NCBI GenBank assembly: GCA_963844655.1
Contig: CAWJPA010000009.1
Coordinates: forward strand, 496,001-560,000
DNA from: JASHPR01 sp963844655
GTDB taxonomy: Bacteria > Actinomycetota > Actinomycetes > Streptosporangiales > Streptosporangiaceae
Direction: 5' to 3'
DNA length: 64,000 nucleotides
Within the stretch, counting starts at the first letter, position 1. Each line of letters opens with the position of its first letter. This document shows positions 51,095 through 63,459 of this stretch, in pieces. The position numbers and the translations under genes are program-made. Under the pieces are notes generated by a model that was not told the DNA's origin, made no database searches, and was given only the letters and a program-made list of their open reading frames with translations.

Positions 51095-51152
51095 GGTGTA
51101 CCTTTCGGAAGTTTCCTGGGACGGCTCAACAGCCTGGACGCGGGCTGCGGCC

Positions 51153-51707
51153 CTACCGGCCAGCTGGAGCCAGCATCAAGCCTACCAGCCGCTGGCATAC
51201 GTCCTCGACGGATGTATTGACCAGCGTGACATCGAACTCAGAACCGGCGGCGAGCTCGACCCGCGCCACCTCGAGCCGCTTGCCGATGACTTCAGGTGAC
51301 TCGGTGCGCCTACTGGTAAGCCTGCGGATCAGTTCTTCCCACGACGGCGGCGCGAGGAACACCAGCAGTGCCCCAGGAACCGTCTGGCGAACCTGCCTGG
51401 CGCCCGCCAGATCGATCTCGAGAAGCGCGGGGATACCTTCCTTCAGCTTCTCTGTAACAGGCTGCTTGGGCGTGCCGTACTTGTGCCCGGCGAACACCGC
51501 CCATTCAAGCAGCTCGCCATTTGCAACCATACGATCAAATTCACGGTCGCTGACAAAGTGGTATTCGCGGCCATCAGCCTCACCGGGTCTCGGTGCCCGC
51601 GTGGTCACCGAGACCGACAGCCATATCTGGGAGTAGGCGCGCCTGATGCTCGCCGCTACCGTGCTCTTTCCGACTCCGGAAGGCCCGGACAGGACGGTAA
51701 GCCGCAC
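51153..51707 (-). CDS. gmk: Guanylate kinase
   Basis: A 184-residue GMP kinase with P-loop GPSGVGKST at the N-terminus, SVTTRAPRPGEADGREYHFV for GMP binding, and EIDLAGARQVR. GTG 51707 is the only in-frame standard start, lacking a clear RBS. The frame stays open 117 nt upstream to a CTG overlapping the mihF stop, giving an N-terminal extension like other actinobacterial Gmk. Initiation is therefore unsure. Confidence 0.94.
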   Translation of the reverse strand: MRLTVLSGPSGVGKSTVAASIRRAYSQIWLSVSVTTRAPRPGEADGREYHFVSDREFDRMVANGELLEWAVFAGHKYGTPKQPVTEKLKEGIPALLEIDLAGARQVRQTVPGALLVFLAPPSWEELIRRLTSRRTESPEVIGKRLEVARVELAAGSEFDVTLVNTSVEDVCQRLVGLMLAPAGR

Positions 51708-51820
51708 AGGGGCCGGGGCGGCGCCGAGCGGGGGTGCTGCGGCGTGCCCACCATCGGTGAACGGATCGGCCGTGGACCTGCGTCCCCCGCCCCCGCCCCT
51801 GTTGCTTTCGGCTTCGTCGG

Positions 51821-52144
51821 TCAGATCTCGCCGCCGCCGAACTCGTGCTCCAGTGCCGTCCGCTGGTTGGCGCCGAGACCGCGAACGCGTCGCGATTCCG
51901 CGATGCCGAGCCGTTCCATAATCTGCCGGGCGCGAACCTTTCCGACGCCAGGCATCGACTCCAGCAGAGCTGACACCTTCATCTTTCCGACGACTTCGTC
52001 GGTCTGGCCCTCCTTGAGCACCTGCGGCAGGGTAGTCGCACCGTGCTTGAGCCTGTTTTTAACCTCGGCCCGCTCTTTACGCGCCTTCGCAGCCTTCTCC
52101 AGGGCTGCGGCACGCTGTTCGGGGGTAAGTGGAGGAAGAGCCAC
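51821..52144 (-). CDS. mihF: Integration host factor, actinobacterial type
   Basis: A 107-residue nucleoid-associated DNA-binding protein of the mIHF/sIHF family. It has PPLTPEQRAAALEKAAKAR, KVSALLESMPGVGKVRARQI (helix-hairpin-helix-like) and MERLGIAESRRVRGLGANQ. GTG 52144 follows GAGGTGA. It is first in the mihF-gmk-rpoZ cluster. Confidence 0.97.
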   Translation of the reverse strand: MALPPLTPEQRAAALEKAAKARKERAEVKNRLKHGATTLPQVLKEGQTDEVVGKMKVSALLESMPGVGKVRARQIMERLGIAESRRVRGLGANQRTALEHEFGGGEI

Positions 52145-52476
52145 TTGTGGTCACCTCGGGTTTCGTATCGAAAAACTCGCTCCGCGTGGGAAAACTAGCG
52201 AGTTCGGCCCGTCACGGCAACGCAAACCCCCGTTTATGGCGTCACAAATTATCCATTATTACTACCCGAGCTTATCTGAGTACCCAGTGTAGTCGAACGT
52301 ACCATCCCCGCGATGATCTCGGGGCGTGGATCATGGCGCCGCAAGGGGCCGGGGGCGGCCCGCCGGAAGCGGTTACTACGCCGCAGTTTAGCTGAAATTG
52401 CGTCACGCAAGTTCGGCCGGCGCGCCGTGCGGCACGGTTTCACCGAGCCATAGCCCAGCCAGATGCCAGCCATGCC
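52145..52476. other. Intergenic region pyrF-mihF with mihF promoter region
   Basis: No gene is seen. It is AT-richer near 52249-52263, where the minus strand reads TAATAATGGATAAT, a plausible -10 region for mihF. Nearer pyrF several short GC inverted repeats could form terminators, but I cannot single one out. Confidence 0.5.
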
Positions 52477-53184
52477 TCAGTCTGATGCCACGGCCGCTTT
52501 CCTGAGCGACGCACCGATCGCTGCCGCCGCTGCGCCCGGGTCCGCCGCGTCCGTGATCGGCCGCCCAATAACCAAAAGGTCCGCGCCGGCCCGCAGCGCG
52601 TCCTCTGGCGTGGCCACCCGGGCCTGATCGTGGACCTCTGAGCCCGCCGGGCGCACACCGGGCGTGATCAGCGTGATGTCCGGGCCGACCTCGGCGCGCA
52701 CGTCAGCCACCTCGCGTGGCGAGCAGACCAGCCCGCGGGCGCCGGCCGCCACCGCCTGCACCGCGAGCCTCCGCACGGCGTCCCCGACCGGGCCGGCCAG
52801 GCCGATCCGGTCGAGATCATCGTCGCCGAGCGACGTGAGGACGGTGACCGCGACGATCTTGATGTCCGGGGCCGCCTCCACCGCGGCCCGCACCGCGCCC
52901 ATGCCGCCGACCGCGTGCACGGTGAGCAGGTCGGGCCGGAGCCTGGACACGGCGCGCGCCGCCCCGGCCACCGTGGCGGGAATGTCATTGAGTTTCAGGT
53001 CGAGAAAGACACTGACGTTATTGGCGCCGCGGACCGATGCCACCGCTTCCGGGCCATAACGCAGATATAGTTCCAGCCCTATTTTCACCGTGCTGACATG
53101 CGGTGTGACCAGGCCGGCCCACCGCGCCGCAGTGTCCAGGCTGGGCGCGTCGAGCGCGACGGCGATCGGCGCGACATACGTCAC
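52477..53184 (-). CDS. pyrF: Orotidine 5'-phosphate decarboxylase
   Basis: A 235-residue TIM-barrel decarboxylase making UMP. The active-site sequence FLDLKLNDIPATV carries the Asp-Lys-Asp triad residues, and the phosphate loop is in ITPGVRPAG. GTG 53184 overlaps the pyrD stop (GTGA). Last gene of the pyr operon. Confidence 0.96.
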   Translation of the reverse strand: MTYVAPIAVALDAPSLDTAARWAGLVTPHVSTVKIGLELYLRYGPEAVASVRGANNVSVFLDLKLNDIPATVAGAARAVSRLRPDLLTVHAVGGMGAVRAAVEAAPDIKIVAVTVLTSLGDDDLDRIGLAGPVGDAVRRLAVQAVAAGARGLVCSPREVADVRAEVGPDITLITPGVRPAGSEVHDQARVATPEDALRAGADLLVIGRPITDAADPGAAAAAIGASLRKAAVASD

Positions 53185-54161
53185 GGCGTCCTCCCTACTC
53201 CCGCGTTTCCTGTCTGCCTGCGCCGCGCGGCCGCGCGCGGCTCGTGCGCCAGCCCGATCGCATCGGAAAGGCGCTCGACGCCGCGCTGCGTCAGTTCCTC
53301 CTCCAGCTCCCGCACGACGCGGATGCACGCCGACGGGTCGTGGAAGATGGTGGTGCCGACGCTGACCAGCGACGCACCCGCGAGGATGAGCTCCAGGGCA
53401 TCCTTCCCGGTGCGCACGCCGCCCATGCCGATGATCGGGACATCGGGCAGCGCCTCGCGGACCTGCCAGATGCACCGCACGGCCACCGGGCGGATGGCCG
53501 GGCCTGACAGCCCGCCGGTCACGCCGGCCAGCACCGGGCGCATGGTGTCGACGTCGATCGCCATGCCGAGCATGGTGTTGATGAGCGAGAGACCGTCCGC
53601 TCCCGCACCCATGCAGGCCCGGGCGATCGCCACGATGTCGGTGACGTCGGGCGAGAGCTTGGCGAACACCGGGATGTCGTACCTGGCCCGGCGGCGGACC
53701 GCGTCGATGACCAGGCCGGCGGCGCCGGCGTCACAGGCGAACACCTGGCCCCGGTCCTCCACGTTCGGGCAGGAGATGTTGACCTCGATCGCGGTGACGC
53801 CGGCCGCGTCGGAGAGCCGGCCGGCCAGCTCGGCGAACTCGTCGACCGTCCCGCCGGCGATCGAGACCACGGCGCGCGCCCCGCGGGACAGCAGCCAGGG
53901 CAGGTCCCGCTGCAGGAACGCCTCGATGCCCGGCCCCTGCAGCCCGATCGAGTTGAGCATGCCGCTCGGCGTCTCGGCCATCCTCGGCGTGGGCCGGCCC
54001 GCCCGCGGCGCGAGCATCACCGACTTGGTGACCACGGCGCCGATCTTGGAGACGTCGAAGAACTGGGCCAGCTCGCGCCCGGCGCCCGCGCATCCCGACG
54101 CGGTCAGGATCGGGTTCGGCAGCTCGGCCTGGCCGAGCCGGGCCCGGAGGTCAGCCCCCAT
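53181..54161 (-). CDS. pyrD: Dihydroorotate dehydrogenase, class 1B catalytic subunit
   Basis: A 326-residue FMN enzyme. The catalytic base is Cys in NISCPNVEDRG, which marks class 1 (class 2 uses Ser). The KSVMLAPRAGRP, KLSPDVTDI and GMGGVRTG segments bind FMN and substrate. Class 1B acts with PyrK, encoded directly upstream and overlapping by 11 nt. The C-terminus has a basic tail not typical of the family. Confidence 0.95.
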   Translation of the reverse strand: MGADLRARLGQAELPNPILTASGCAGAGRELAQFFDVSKIGAVVTKSVMLAPRAGRPTPRMAETPSGMLNSIGLQGPGIEAFLQRDLPWLLSRGARAVVSIAGGTVDEFAELAGRLSDAAGVTAIEVNISCPNVEDRGQVFACDAGAAGLVIDAVRRRARYDIPVFAKLSPDVTDIVAIARACMGAGADGLSLINTMLGMAIDVDTMRPVLAGVTGGLSGPAIRPVAVRCIWQVREALPDVPIIGMGGVRTGKDALELILAGASLVSVGTTIFHDPSACIRVVRELEEELTQRGVERLSDAIGLAHEPRAAARRRQTGNAGVGRTP

Positions 54162-55075
54162 GAGCGGGCCTTGCCGCCGGTGACAGCCCGGCCGCGCGGC
54201 GCGACCTGGGCTCCCAGCCGGGCGCGCCGAAGCAGTCGAACGGGATCGTGCCCACGTCGTCCCAGCGCACCTGCTCGCCGCGGAACACCGGCCCGTCCAC
54301 GCAGGACCGGACCATCCGGGTGATCCCGTCGCTGCCCGTGACCGGCAGCACGCAGGTCATGCAGACCCCGATGCCGCAGGCCATCTGCTCCTCCACCGCG
54401 ACCTGCACCGGGATGTCGTACCGCCGCGCCAGCGACGTCACCTGCCGCAGCATGCCCATAGGGCCGCAGGCGTAGATGACGTCGGTCCTGGCCTCGTGGA
54501 TGATCTGGCCCATCATGTCGGTGACAATGCCGCGGGACCCCAGCGAGCCGTCCTCCGTGGTGATGGTGGCCGTGCGCCCGGTGCGCCGGGCGGTCAGCGC
54601 GCCGAACACCCGGTCCCCGGTGGCCGCGCCGAGCAGGAAGTCAACCGAGCACCGGCGGTCGCGCAGCGGCCGGCCAGCGAGAACAGCGCCGCGCTGCCGT
54701 AGCCCCCGCCCACCAGCAGGCAGCTGACCGCATCGCGCGGAACCGGGAACGGGCGCCCGAGCGGCCCGGTGACGTCGAGGACATCGCGGGAGCGGCACCC
54801 GGCCAGCCACTGGGTTCCCGGGCCGTTCGCGGCGAACACGATCTCCACGGTGCCGCCGTGATCAGGCCGGACGTCATGGATCGAGAACGCGCGGCGCAGC
54901 AGCATCGGCGTGACCGGGCCGCCGACGGCCAGCGCGACGAACTGGCCGGGCTTGAACCGCGCCGCGATGCCCGGGGCGACGATCGTCATCGCGTGGTAGG
55001 CGTCGATCCGCCGGACCGTGAGAACGGTCCCGCGCACCTGAACCGGGCCGGCCTCCCCCTCGACGTCGCCGTGCG

Positions 55076-55079
<4 letters not shown>
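54151..55079 (-). pseudogene. pyrK: Dihydroorotate dehydrogenase electron-transfer subunit, interrupted by a one-base frameshift
   Basis: The FAD/[2Fe-2S] partner of PyrD. The 5' part (ATG 55079, overlapping carB stop ATGA) has FKPGQFVALAVGG, RRAFSIHDV and the NAD-binding GGGYGSAALFSLAGR. After codon CGC near 54667 the frame changes. The 3' part continues in another frame as LRDRRCSVDFLLG and holds the cluster ligands CGIGVCMTC and SCVDGPVF. Inserting one C between 54666 and 54667 (CGC-CTG) restores a full protein of normal length. Since the operon is otherwise intact and de novo pyrimidine synthesis needs it, an assembly/sequencing error is as likely as a real mutation. Confidence 0.88.
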
Positions 55080-58507
<3,428 letters not shown>

Positions 58508-58528
58508 GCCGCCCGCCCTTCCCGCGCC

Positions 58529-59650
58529 TCACCGGGCACCGTCCATCAGGTCGCAGAACTCGCCGAACAGGCCGGCCGCGTCGTGTGGGCCCGGCGCGGC
58601 CTCGGGGTGGTACTGCACGCTGAAGGCCGGCGCGTCCAGCAGCCGCAGCCCCTCGACCACGCCGTCGTTGAGGTTGACGTGGGTGACGGCCGCCGGGCCG
58701 AAGTCGGTACCGAACCGGTCGCTGCCCTCCGGCATGGCCACCGCGAACCCGTGGTTGTGGCTGGTGATCTGCACCCGCCCTGTGCGCACGTCCTGGACCG
58801 GCTGGTTGACGCCCCGGTGCCCGAACCGCAGCTTGTAGGTGTCCAGGCCGATGGCCCGGCCCATGATCTGGCTGCCCAGGCAGATCCCGAACACCGGGAC
58901 CCCGGCCCCGAGCACCCCGTGCATCGCCTCGACCGCGTACCCGGCGGCGGCGGGGTCGCCGGGCCCGTTGGAGAAGAACACCCCGTCCGGGCCGGAGGCG
59001 AGGATCTGCCCGGCCGTGCTGGCCGCGGGCAGCACCGTGACCTCGCAGCCCAGCCGGGCCATGGACCGCGGCGTGGCCGCCTTGATGCCGAGGTCGACGG
59101 CCGCGACCCGGAACCGCACCGGGGTGCCCTCCGGCGGGCTCAGCACGTAGGGCTCGGCGGTGGACACCGTGCGGGCCAGGTCGGCGCCGGCCATGCGCGG
59201 GCTGGCCAGCACCCGCTCCAGCAGCCGCTCGTGATCCGTCTCGCGGGTGCTGATCGCGGCCCGCATGGCACCGCGCTCGCGCAGGTGCCGGGTGAGCGCC
59301 CGGGTGCCGGTGATCGCGATCCCGGTGACCCCGTGCGCCCGCAGCTCGTCCTCGAGGCTGCGCTCCGCCCGCCAGCTCGAGTAGACCCGCGCGGGCTCGC
59401 GGATCACGTACCCGCTGACCCAGATCCGCCGCGACTCCGGGTCCTCGTCGTTCGTGCCGGTGTTGCCGATGTGCGGCGCCGTCATCGCGACGATCTGTCC
59501 GCAGTACGACGGGTCGGTCAGGGTCTCCTGGTAACCGGTCATCCCGGTGTTGAAGACCATCTCGCCGAATGTCTCGCCGTCCGCCCCGTAGGCCGTGCCG
59601 CGGAACACCGTGCCGTCCTCGAGGACCAGCATCGCCCCCGCATCCGTCAC
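58529..59650 (-). CDS. carA: Carbamoyl-phosphate synthase small subunit (glutaminase)
   Basis: A 373-residue class I glutamine amidotransferase. Nucleophile Cys257 lies in GICLGSQIMG (a Ser-Gln where His-Gln is usual) and the catalytic His/Glu in YHPEAAPG. N-terminal domain with FGEMVFNTGMTGYQE. GTG 59650 start; it lies 28 nt after pyrC. Confidence 0.96.
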   Translation of the reverse strand: MTDAGAMLVLEDGTVFRGTAYGADGETFGEMVFNTGMTGYQETLTDPSYCGQIVAMTAPHIGNTGTNDEDPESRRIWVSGYVIREPARVYSSWRAERSLEDELRAHGVTGIAITGTRALTRHLRERGAMRAAISTRETDHERLLERVLASPRMAGADLARTVSTAEPYVLSPPEGTPVRFRVAAVDLGIKAATPRSMARLGCEVTVLPAASTAGQILASGPDGVFFSNGPGDPAAAGYAVEAMHGVLGAGVPVFGICLGSQIMGRAIGLDTYKLRFGHRGVNQPVQDVRTGRVQITSHNHGFAVAMPEGSDRFGTDFGPAAVTHVNLNDGVVEGLRLLDAPAFSVQYHPEAAPGPHDAAGLFGEFCDLMDGAR

Positions 59651-59678
59651 CGGGCTGCCCCCTTCCTCACGAGCGTTC

Positions 59679-61001
59679 TCACCAGGCCAGCTTGCCGTCG
59701 AGCACGGTCGGCGTGCCGCGCAGGAACGTGGCGGTCACCTGCCCGGGCAGGGTCATGCCGGCGTACGGGGTGTTGCGGCTCTTGGAGGCGTGCGCGGCCG
59801 GGTCCACCGCCTCCCGCGGCGACGGGTCGTACAGCACGAGGTTGGCGGGCTCGCCCGCCGCCAGCCGGCCGTGGCCGCTCAGCCGGCCGATCGCGGCCGG
59901 GCGCGCCGACATCCGGTCTGCCACGCCGGCCCAGTCCAGCAGGCCCGGCTGCACCAGCGCCTCGTGCACCACGCGCAGCGCGGTCTCCAGGCCGGTCATG
60001 CCGAACGCCGCGGCCACCCACTCGGTCTCCTTGTCCTCCAGCGGGTGCGGAGCGTGGTCGGTGGCCACGCAGTCGATGGTCCCGTCGGCGAGCCCGGCCC
60101 GCAGCGCCGCCACGTCCTCGGCCGTGCGCAGCGGCGGGTTGACCTTGAACACCGGGTCGTAACCCGCGGCCAGTTCCTCGGTGAGCAGCAGGTGATGCGG
60201 GGTCACCTCGGCCGTCACCTGCCAGCCCTTGGACTTCGCCCACCGGATGATCTCCACAGAACCGGCCGTGGACACGTGGCAGACGTGCAGTGCCGACCCG
60301 ACGTGCGCCGCGAGCAGGCAGTCGCGGGCGATGATCGCCTCCTCGGCGACCGCGGGCCATCCGGGCAGGCCGAGTTGGCCGGACATCTCCCCCTCGTTCA
60401 CCTGCGCGCCGTCGGTGAGGCGGGGTTCCTGGGCGTGCTGCGCGATCACGCCCCCGAAGGCCCGGACGTACTCCAGGGCCCGCCGCATGAGCACCGCGTC
60501 GTGCACGCACTTGCCGTCGTCGGAGAAGACCCGGACCCGCGCCGCCGAGTCGGCCATCGCGCCCAGCTCGGCGAGCCGGCTCCCGGCCAGGCCAGTGGTG
60601 ACCGCGCCCACGGGCTGCACGTCGCAGCGGCCCGCCTCGCGGCCGAGCCGCCAGATCTGCTCGACCACGCCCGCGGTGTCGGCCACCGGGTCGGTGTTGG
60701 CCATCGCGTGCACCGCGGTGTAGCCGCCGAGCGCGGCCGCCGCGGTGCCGGTCTGCACGGTCTCGGCGTCCTCGCGGCCCGGCTCGCGCAGGTGCGTGTG
60801 CAGGTCGACCAGGCCGGGAAGCAGGATCAGCCCGCCGGCATCCAGCCGCTGCGCCGCCGCTGGCGCGGCCGGAGCGCCGATCTCGGTGATGATCCCGTCG
60901 GCGATCAGGACGTCGGCCGGTTCTCCGCCCAGCGGCCGGGCCCCGCTGATCAGCCAGGTGCCGTCCTTCGCGTTCCCCGCCGTCACAGTGCTGGCCGTCA
61001 C
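59679..61001 (-). CDS. pyrC: Dihydroorotase
   Basis: A 440-residue amidohydrolase cyclising carbamoyl aspartate. Metal His pair in DLHTHLREPG, other ligands in ATDHAPH. Segments FSDDGKC, CHVST and VNPPLR match type I dihydroorotases. GTG 61001 overlaps the pyrB stop (GTGA). Confidence 0.96.
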   Translation of the reverse strand: MTASTVTAGNAKDGTWLISGARPLGGEPADVLIADGIITEIGAPAAPAAAQRLDAGGLILLPGLVDLHTHLREPGREDAETVQTGTAAAALGGYTAVHAMANTDPVADTAGVVEQIWRLGREAGRCDVQPVGAVTTGLAGSRLAELGAMADSAARVRVFSDDGKCVHDAVLMRRALEYVRAFGGVIAQHAQEPRLTDGAQVNEGEMSGQLGLPGWPAVAEEAIIARDCLLAAHVGSALHVCHVSTAGSVEIIRWAKSKGWQVTAEVTPHHLLLTEELAAGYDPVFKVNPPLRTAEDVAALRAGLADGTIDCVATDHAPHPLEDKETEWVAAAFGMTGLETALRVVHEALVQPGLLDWAGVADRMSARPAAIGRLSGHGRLAAGEPANLVLYDPSPREAVDPAAHASKSRNTPYAGMTLPGQVTATFLRGTPTVLDGKLAW

Positions 61002-61918
61002 GGGGCCACCGCCCCGCCCAGCAGCAGGTACAGCACGGCCATCCGCACGCTCACTCCGTTGGTCACCTGCTCGACGATCGTGGACCTGACCGAGTCGGCC
61101 ACCTCGGCCGCGATCTCGACCCCGCGGTTCATCGGCCCGGGGTGCATGACAATGCCGTGGTCGGGCAGGAGCGCCATCCGCGCGCCGTCCAGCCCGTACC
61201 GGCGGCTGTACTCGCGCACGGTCGGGAAGTAAGCGGCGTTCATCCGTTCCTGCTGCACCCGCAGCATCATCACCACGTCGGCCTTGGGCAGCGCGGCATC
61301 GAGGTCGTAGCTCACCGAGCAGGGCCAGCCGCCCACCGCGACCGGCAGCAGCGTGGGGGGCGCGACCAGGGTGACCTCCGCGCCGAGCGTGCTGAGCAGC
61401 AGCACGTTGGACCGGGCGACCCGGCTGTGCAGCACGTCACCGACGATCGTCACCCGGAGCCCGCCCAGCCGGCCCAGCCTGTGGCGCATGGTGAACGCGT
61501 CGAGCAGGGCCTGGGTCGGGTGCTCGTGGGTGCCGTCGCCGGCGTTCACCACGCTGCCCCGGACCCAGCCTGCGAGCCGGTGCGGCGCGCCCGAGGCGCT
61601 GTGCCTGATCACCACGGCGTCGGCGCCCATGGCCTGCAGCGTCAGCGCGGTGTCCTTCAGGCTTTCGCCCTTGGCCACGCTCGACCCCTTCGCCGAGAAG
61701 TTGATCACATCGGCCGACAGCCGCTTCGCCGCGGCCTCGAAGGAGATCCGGGTCCGCGTGGAGTCCTCGTAGAAAAGATTGACCACCGTGCGGCCGCGCA
61801 GCGTGGGCAGTTTCTTGACCGGCCGCTCGGCCATGCTGGCCAGCTCGTCGGCCGTGTCCAGGATGAGCAGCGCATCCTCGGGGCTCAGGTCGCCGGCCGA
61901 GAGCAGATGACGGTTCAT
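60998..61918 (-). CDS. pyrB: Aspartate carbamoyltransferase catalytic subunit
   Basis: A 306-residue enzyme. Carbamoyl-phosphate site YEDSTRTRISFE, HRLAGWVRGSVVN, HPTQALLD and substrate-loop residues. It lacks a PyrI partner nearby. ATG 61918 overlaps the pyrR stop. It is the committed step of pyrimidine synthesis. Confidence 0.97.
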   Translation of the reverse strand: MNRHLLSAGDLSPEDALLILDTADELASMAERPVKKLPTLRGRTVVNLFYEDSTRTRISFEAAAKRLSADVINFSAKGSSVAKGESLKDTALTLQAMGADAVVIRHSASGAPHRLAGWVRGSVVNAGDGTHEHPTQALLDAFTMRHRLGRLGGLRVTIVGDVLHSRVARSNVLLLSTLGAEVTLVAPPTLLPVAVGGWPCSVSYDLDAALPKADVVMMLRVQQERMNAAYFPTVREYSRRYGLDGARMALLPDHGIVMHPGPMNRGVEIAAEVADSVRSTIVEQVTNGVSVRMAVLYLLLGGAVAP

Positions 61919-62535
61919 GAGCCCTCCGCCTCGCCCGCCGAGGCCGCGGGGCTGGCGCCCAGCAGCACCGCGTCCTGGCCGTCTGCCTCGGTCAGCAGCA
62001 CCCGGACCACCTCACGCTGCGAGGTGGGCAGGTTCTTGCCCACGTAGTCGGGGCGGATCGGGAGCTCGCGATGCCCCCGGTCGACGAGCACGGCGAGCTG
62101 GACGGCACGCGGGCGGCCGATGTCGCCCAGCGCGTCCAGCGCGGCGCGGACGGTCCGGCCCGAGTACAGGACGTCATCGACCAGGACCACGATCCTGCCG
62201 TCGATGCCCGCCGGCGGGACCTCGGTGTGGCCGAGCGCCCGGGCCGGCCGCAGCCTCAGGTCGTCCCGGTACATGGTGATGTCGAGGGATCCGGCCGGCA
62301 CCGGCCGGCCCTCGACCTGCTCCAGGCGCTCGGCCAGACGGTGCGCGAGCGGGACTCCCCGGGTCGGGATGCCGAGCAGGATGACGTCGTCGGCGCCGCT
62401 GGTCCGCTCGAGGATCTCGTGCGCGATCCTGGACAGCGCCCGCCTGATGTCGGCGGGCTCCAGGACCGTCCTGGCCTCTGCGAGACCGGGACCGCCGGGA
62501 CGCCGGTCGCGTCCGGGCTGGTCAGCCGCATGCAT
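61915..62535 (-). CDS. pyrR: Pyrimidine operon regulatory protein PyrR (uracil phosphoribosyltransferase fold)
   Basis: A 206-residue type I PRTase fold RNA-binding regulator. PRPP loop VVLVDDVLYSGRTVRAAL; SLDITMYRDDL and LGIPTRGVPLA are typical. It begins with ATG 62535 after AAGGAGGT. In mycobacteria PyrR represses its own operon by binding the leader at the RBS. The leader here has the matching hairpin, so autoregulation by translation block is likely. Confidence 0.96.
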   Translation of the reverse strand: MHAADQPGRDRRPGGPGLAEARTVLEPADIRRALSRIAHEILERTSGADDVILLGIPTRGVPLAHRLAERLEQVEGRPVPAGSLDITMYRDDLRLRPARALGHTEVPPAGIDGRIVVLVDDVLYSGRTVRAALDALGDIGRPRAVQLAVLVDRGHRELPIRPDYVGKNLPTSQREVVRVLLTEADGQDAVLLGASPAASAGEAEGS

Positions 62536-62576
62536 TTAAGGGACCTCCTTTCCCGCCTCACGGGACGGGCCTTAAA
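62535..62576 (-). promoter_or_regulatory. PyrR-binding RNA hairpin and RBS sequestration region
   Basis: On the minus strand TCCCG-TGAGG-CGGGA (62565 to 62551) matches the PyrR loop consensus (TCCnGnGAGGnT-like) and is followed at once by AAGGAGGT (62550-62543). TTTAAGG (62535-62541) and CCTTAAA (62570-62576) are complementary and could pair around the hairpin. UMP-bound PyrR could thus block initiation of pyrR. Confidence 0.72.
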
Positions 62577-62644
62577 GGACGTCGGTCCGCATCACCGTAC
62601 CAGTCCGGCACCGGGCCGCCCGGCCGACACGTCTGTACACCGCG

Positions 62645-62657
62645 TGACCGTGCGTCA
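62645..62657. promoter_or_regulatory. BldD-box-like palindrome TGACCGTGCGTCA
   Basis: TGACCGTGCGTCA resembles the BldD consensus (TnACnC(A/T)GnGTnA) with one mismatch and is nearly palindromic. It lies between divergent pyrR and bldD. Confidence 0.45.
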
Positions 62658-62836
62658 CCTTTATCGGCTATGTCCGCATCTGAGACATATATCCCGTGCC
62701 GAAACCGGTATCCTGTGCCATCGCGGCCGCCAAAACCCCAACGTCGCAGGGCTTCCCGCGACTTCGCTGGGACGCGTGATAGCCGCCGCGCGGATGCGCC
62801 GCCCCGCGTAAGTTCATCCGCTTTTTGCCATTCGGC

Positions 62837-62877
62837 TTGACCTTGTCGGCCTCGCGGCCTACCGTCACTGTGCGTAA
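62837..62877 (+). promoter_or_regulatory. bldD promoter with overlapping BldD-box-like site
   Basis: TTGACC (62837-62842), 17-bp spacer, TACCGT (62860-62865) form a good -35/-10 pair. TCACTGTGCGTAA (62865-62877) matches the BldD box with one mismatch and overlaps the -10 and start site, a repressor position. Fits BldD autoregulation. Confidence 0.62.
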
Positions 62878-62918
62878 CCACCACTATCACCTACGACAAG
62901 GCCAGGGGGCCGAGGATC

Positions 62919-63413
62919 ATGCCATCTGATTACGCGAAGACCCTTGGAGCGCGATTGCGCGCGATCCGGACCCAGCAGGGGCTGTCGCTGCACGGTGTTG
63001 AGGAGAAGTCTCGCGGCCGCTGGAAGGCCGTGGTCGTGGGGTCTTATGAGCGTGGCGATCGGTCGGTCACCGTGCAGAAGCTTGCCGAGCTGGCCGAGTT
63101 CTACGGTGTCCCCGTATCCGAGCTGCTGCCCGGGGATGTCCTGCCGACGCTGCTGGCGCCATCCCCCAAGCTGGTGATCGACCTCGAGCGCATGGCCCAG
63201 CTGCCCAAGGACAAGGCGGGACCGCTGGCCAGGTACGTTGCGACCATCCAGAGCCAGCGCGGCGACTACAACGGCCGGGTGCTGTCGATCCGCCAGGAAG
63301 ACCTGCGCTCCCTGGCCGTCATCTACGACAAGACGCCTACCGACCTCACCGAGGAATTGATCAGCTGGGGCATCCTGGACGCTGACGCCAGGGGAGCCAT
63401 CGGAACGTTCTGA
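62919..63413 (+). CDS. bldD: BldD, c-di-GMP-responsive developmental transcription regulator
   Basis: A 164-residue BldD. The N-terminal HTH (about 8-70) has LRAIRTQQGLSLHGVEEKS and VVGSYERGDRSVTV. The C-terminal c-di-GMP signature RGDx8RQED has Arg114, Asp116, Arg125 and Asp128, the same positions as in Streptomyces coelicolor BldD. It binds target promoters as a dimer held by tetrameric c-di-GMP and represses sporulation genes. ATG 62919; promoter just upstream. Adjacent to pyrR as in Streptomyces. Confidence 0.98.
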   Translation: MPSDYAKTLGARLRAIRTQQGLSLHGVEEKSRGRWKAVVVGSYERGDRSVTVQKLAELAEFYGVPVSELLPGDVLPTLLAPSPKLVIDLERMAQLPKDKAGPLARYVATIQSQRGDYNGRVLSIRQEDLRSLAVIYDKTPTDLTEELISWGILDADARGAIGTF

Positions 63414-63459
63414 GCCGGCCGTCACGCCGCGCCCGGCGCTGGCCCTGGGCGCGGTGCCG

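Noticed and set aside
62535..62918. A classical intrinsic attenuator ahead of pyrR
   Set aside because: No T-tract follows the hairpin; placement over the RBS favours translational control.
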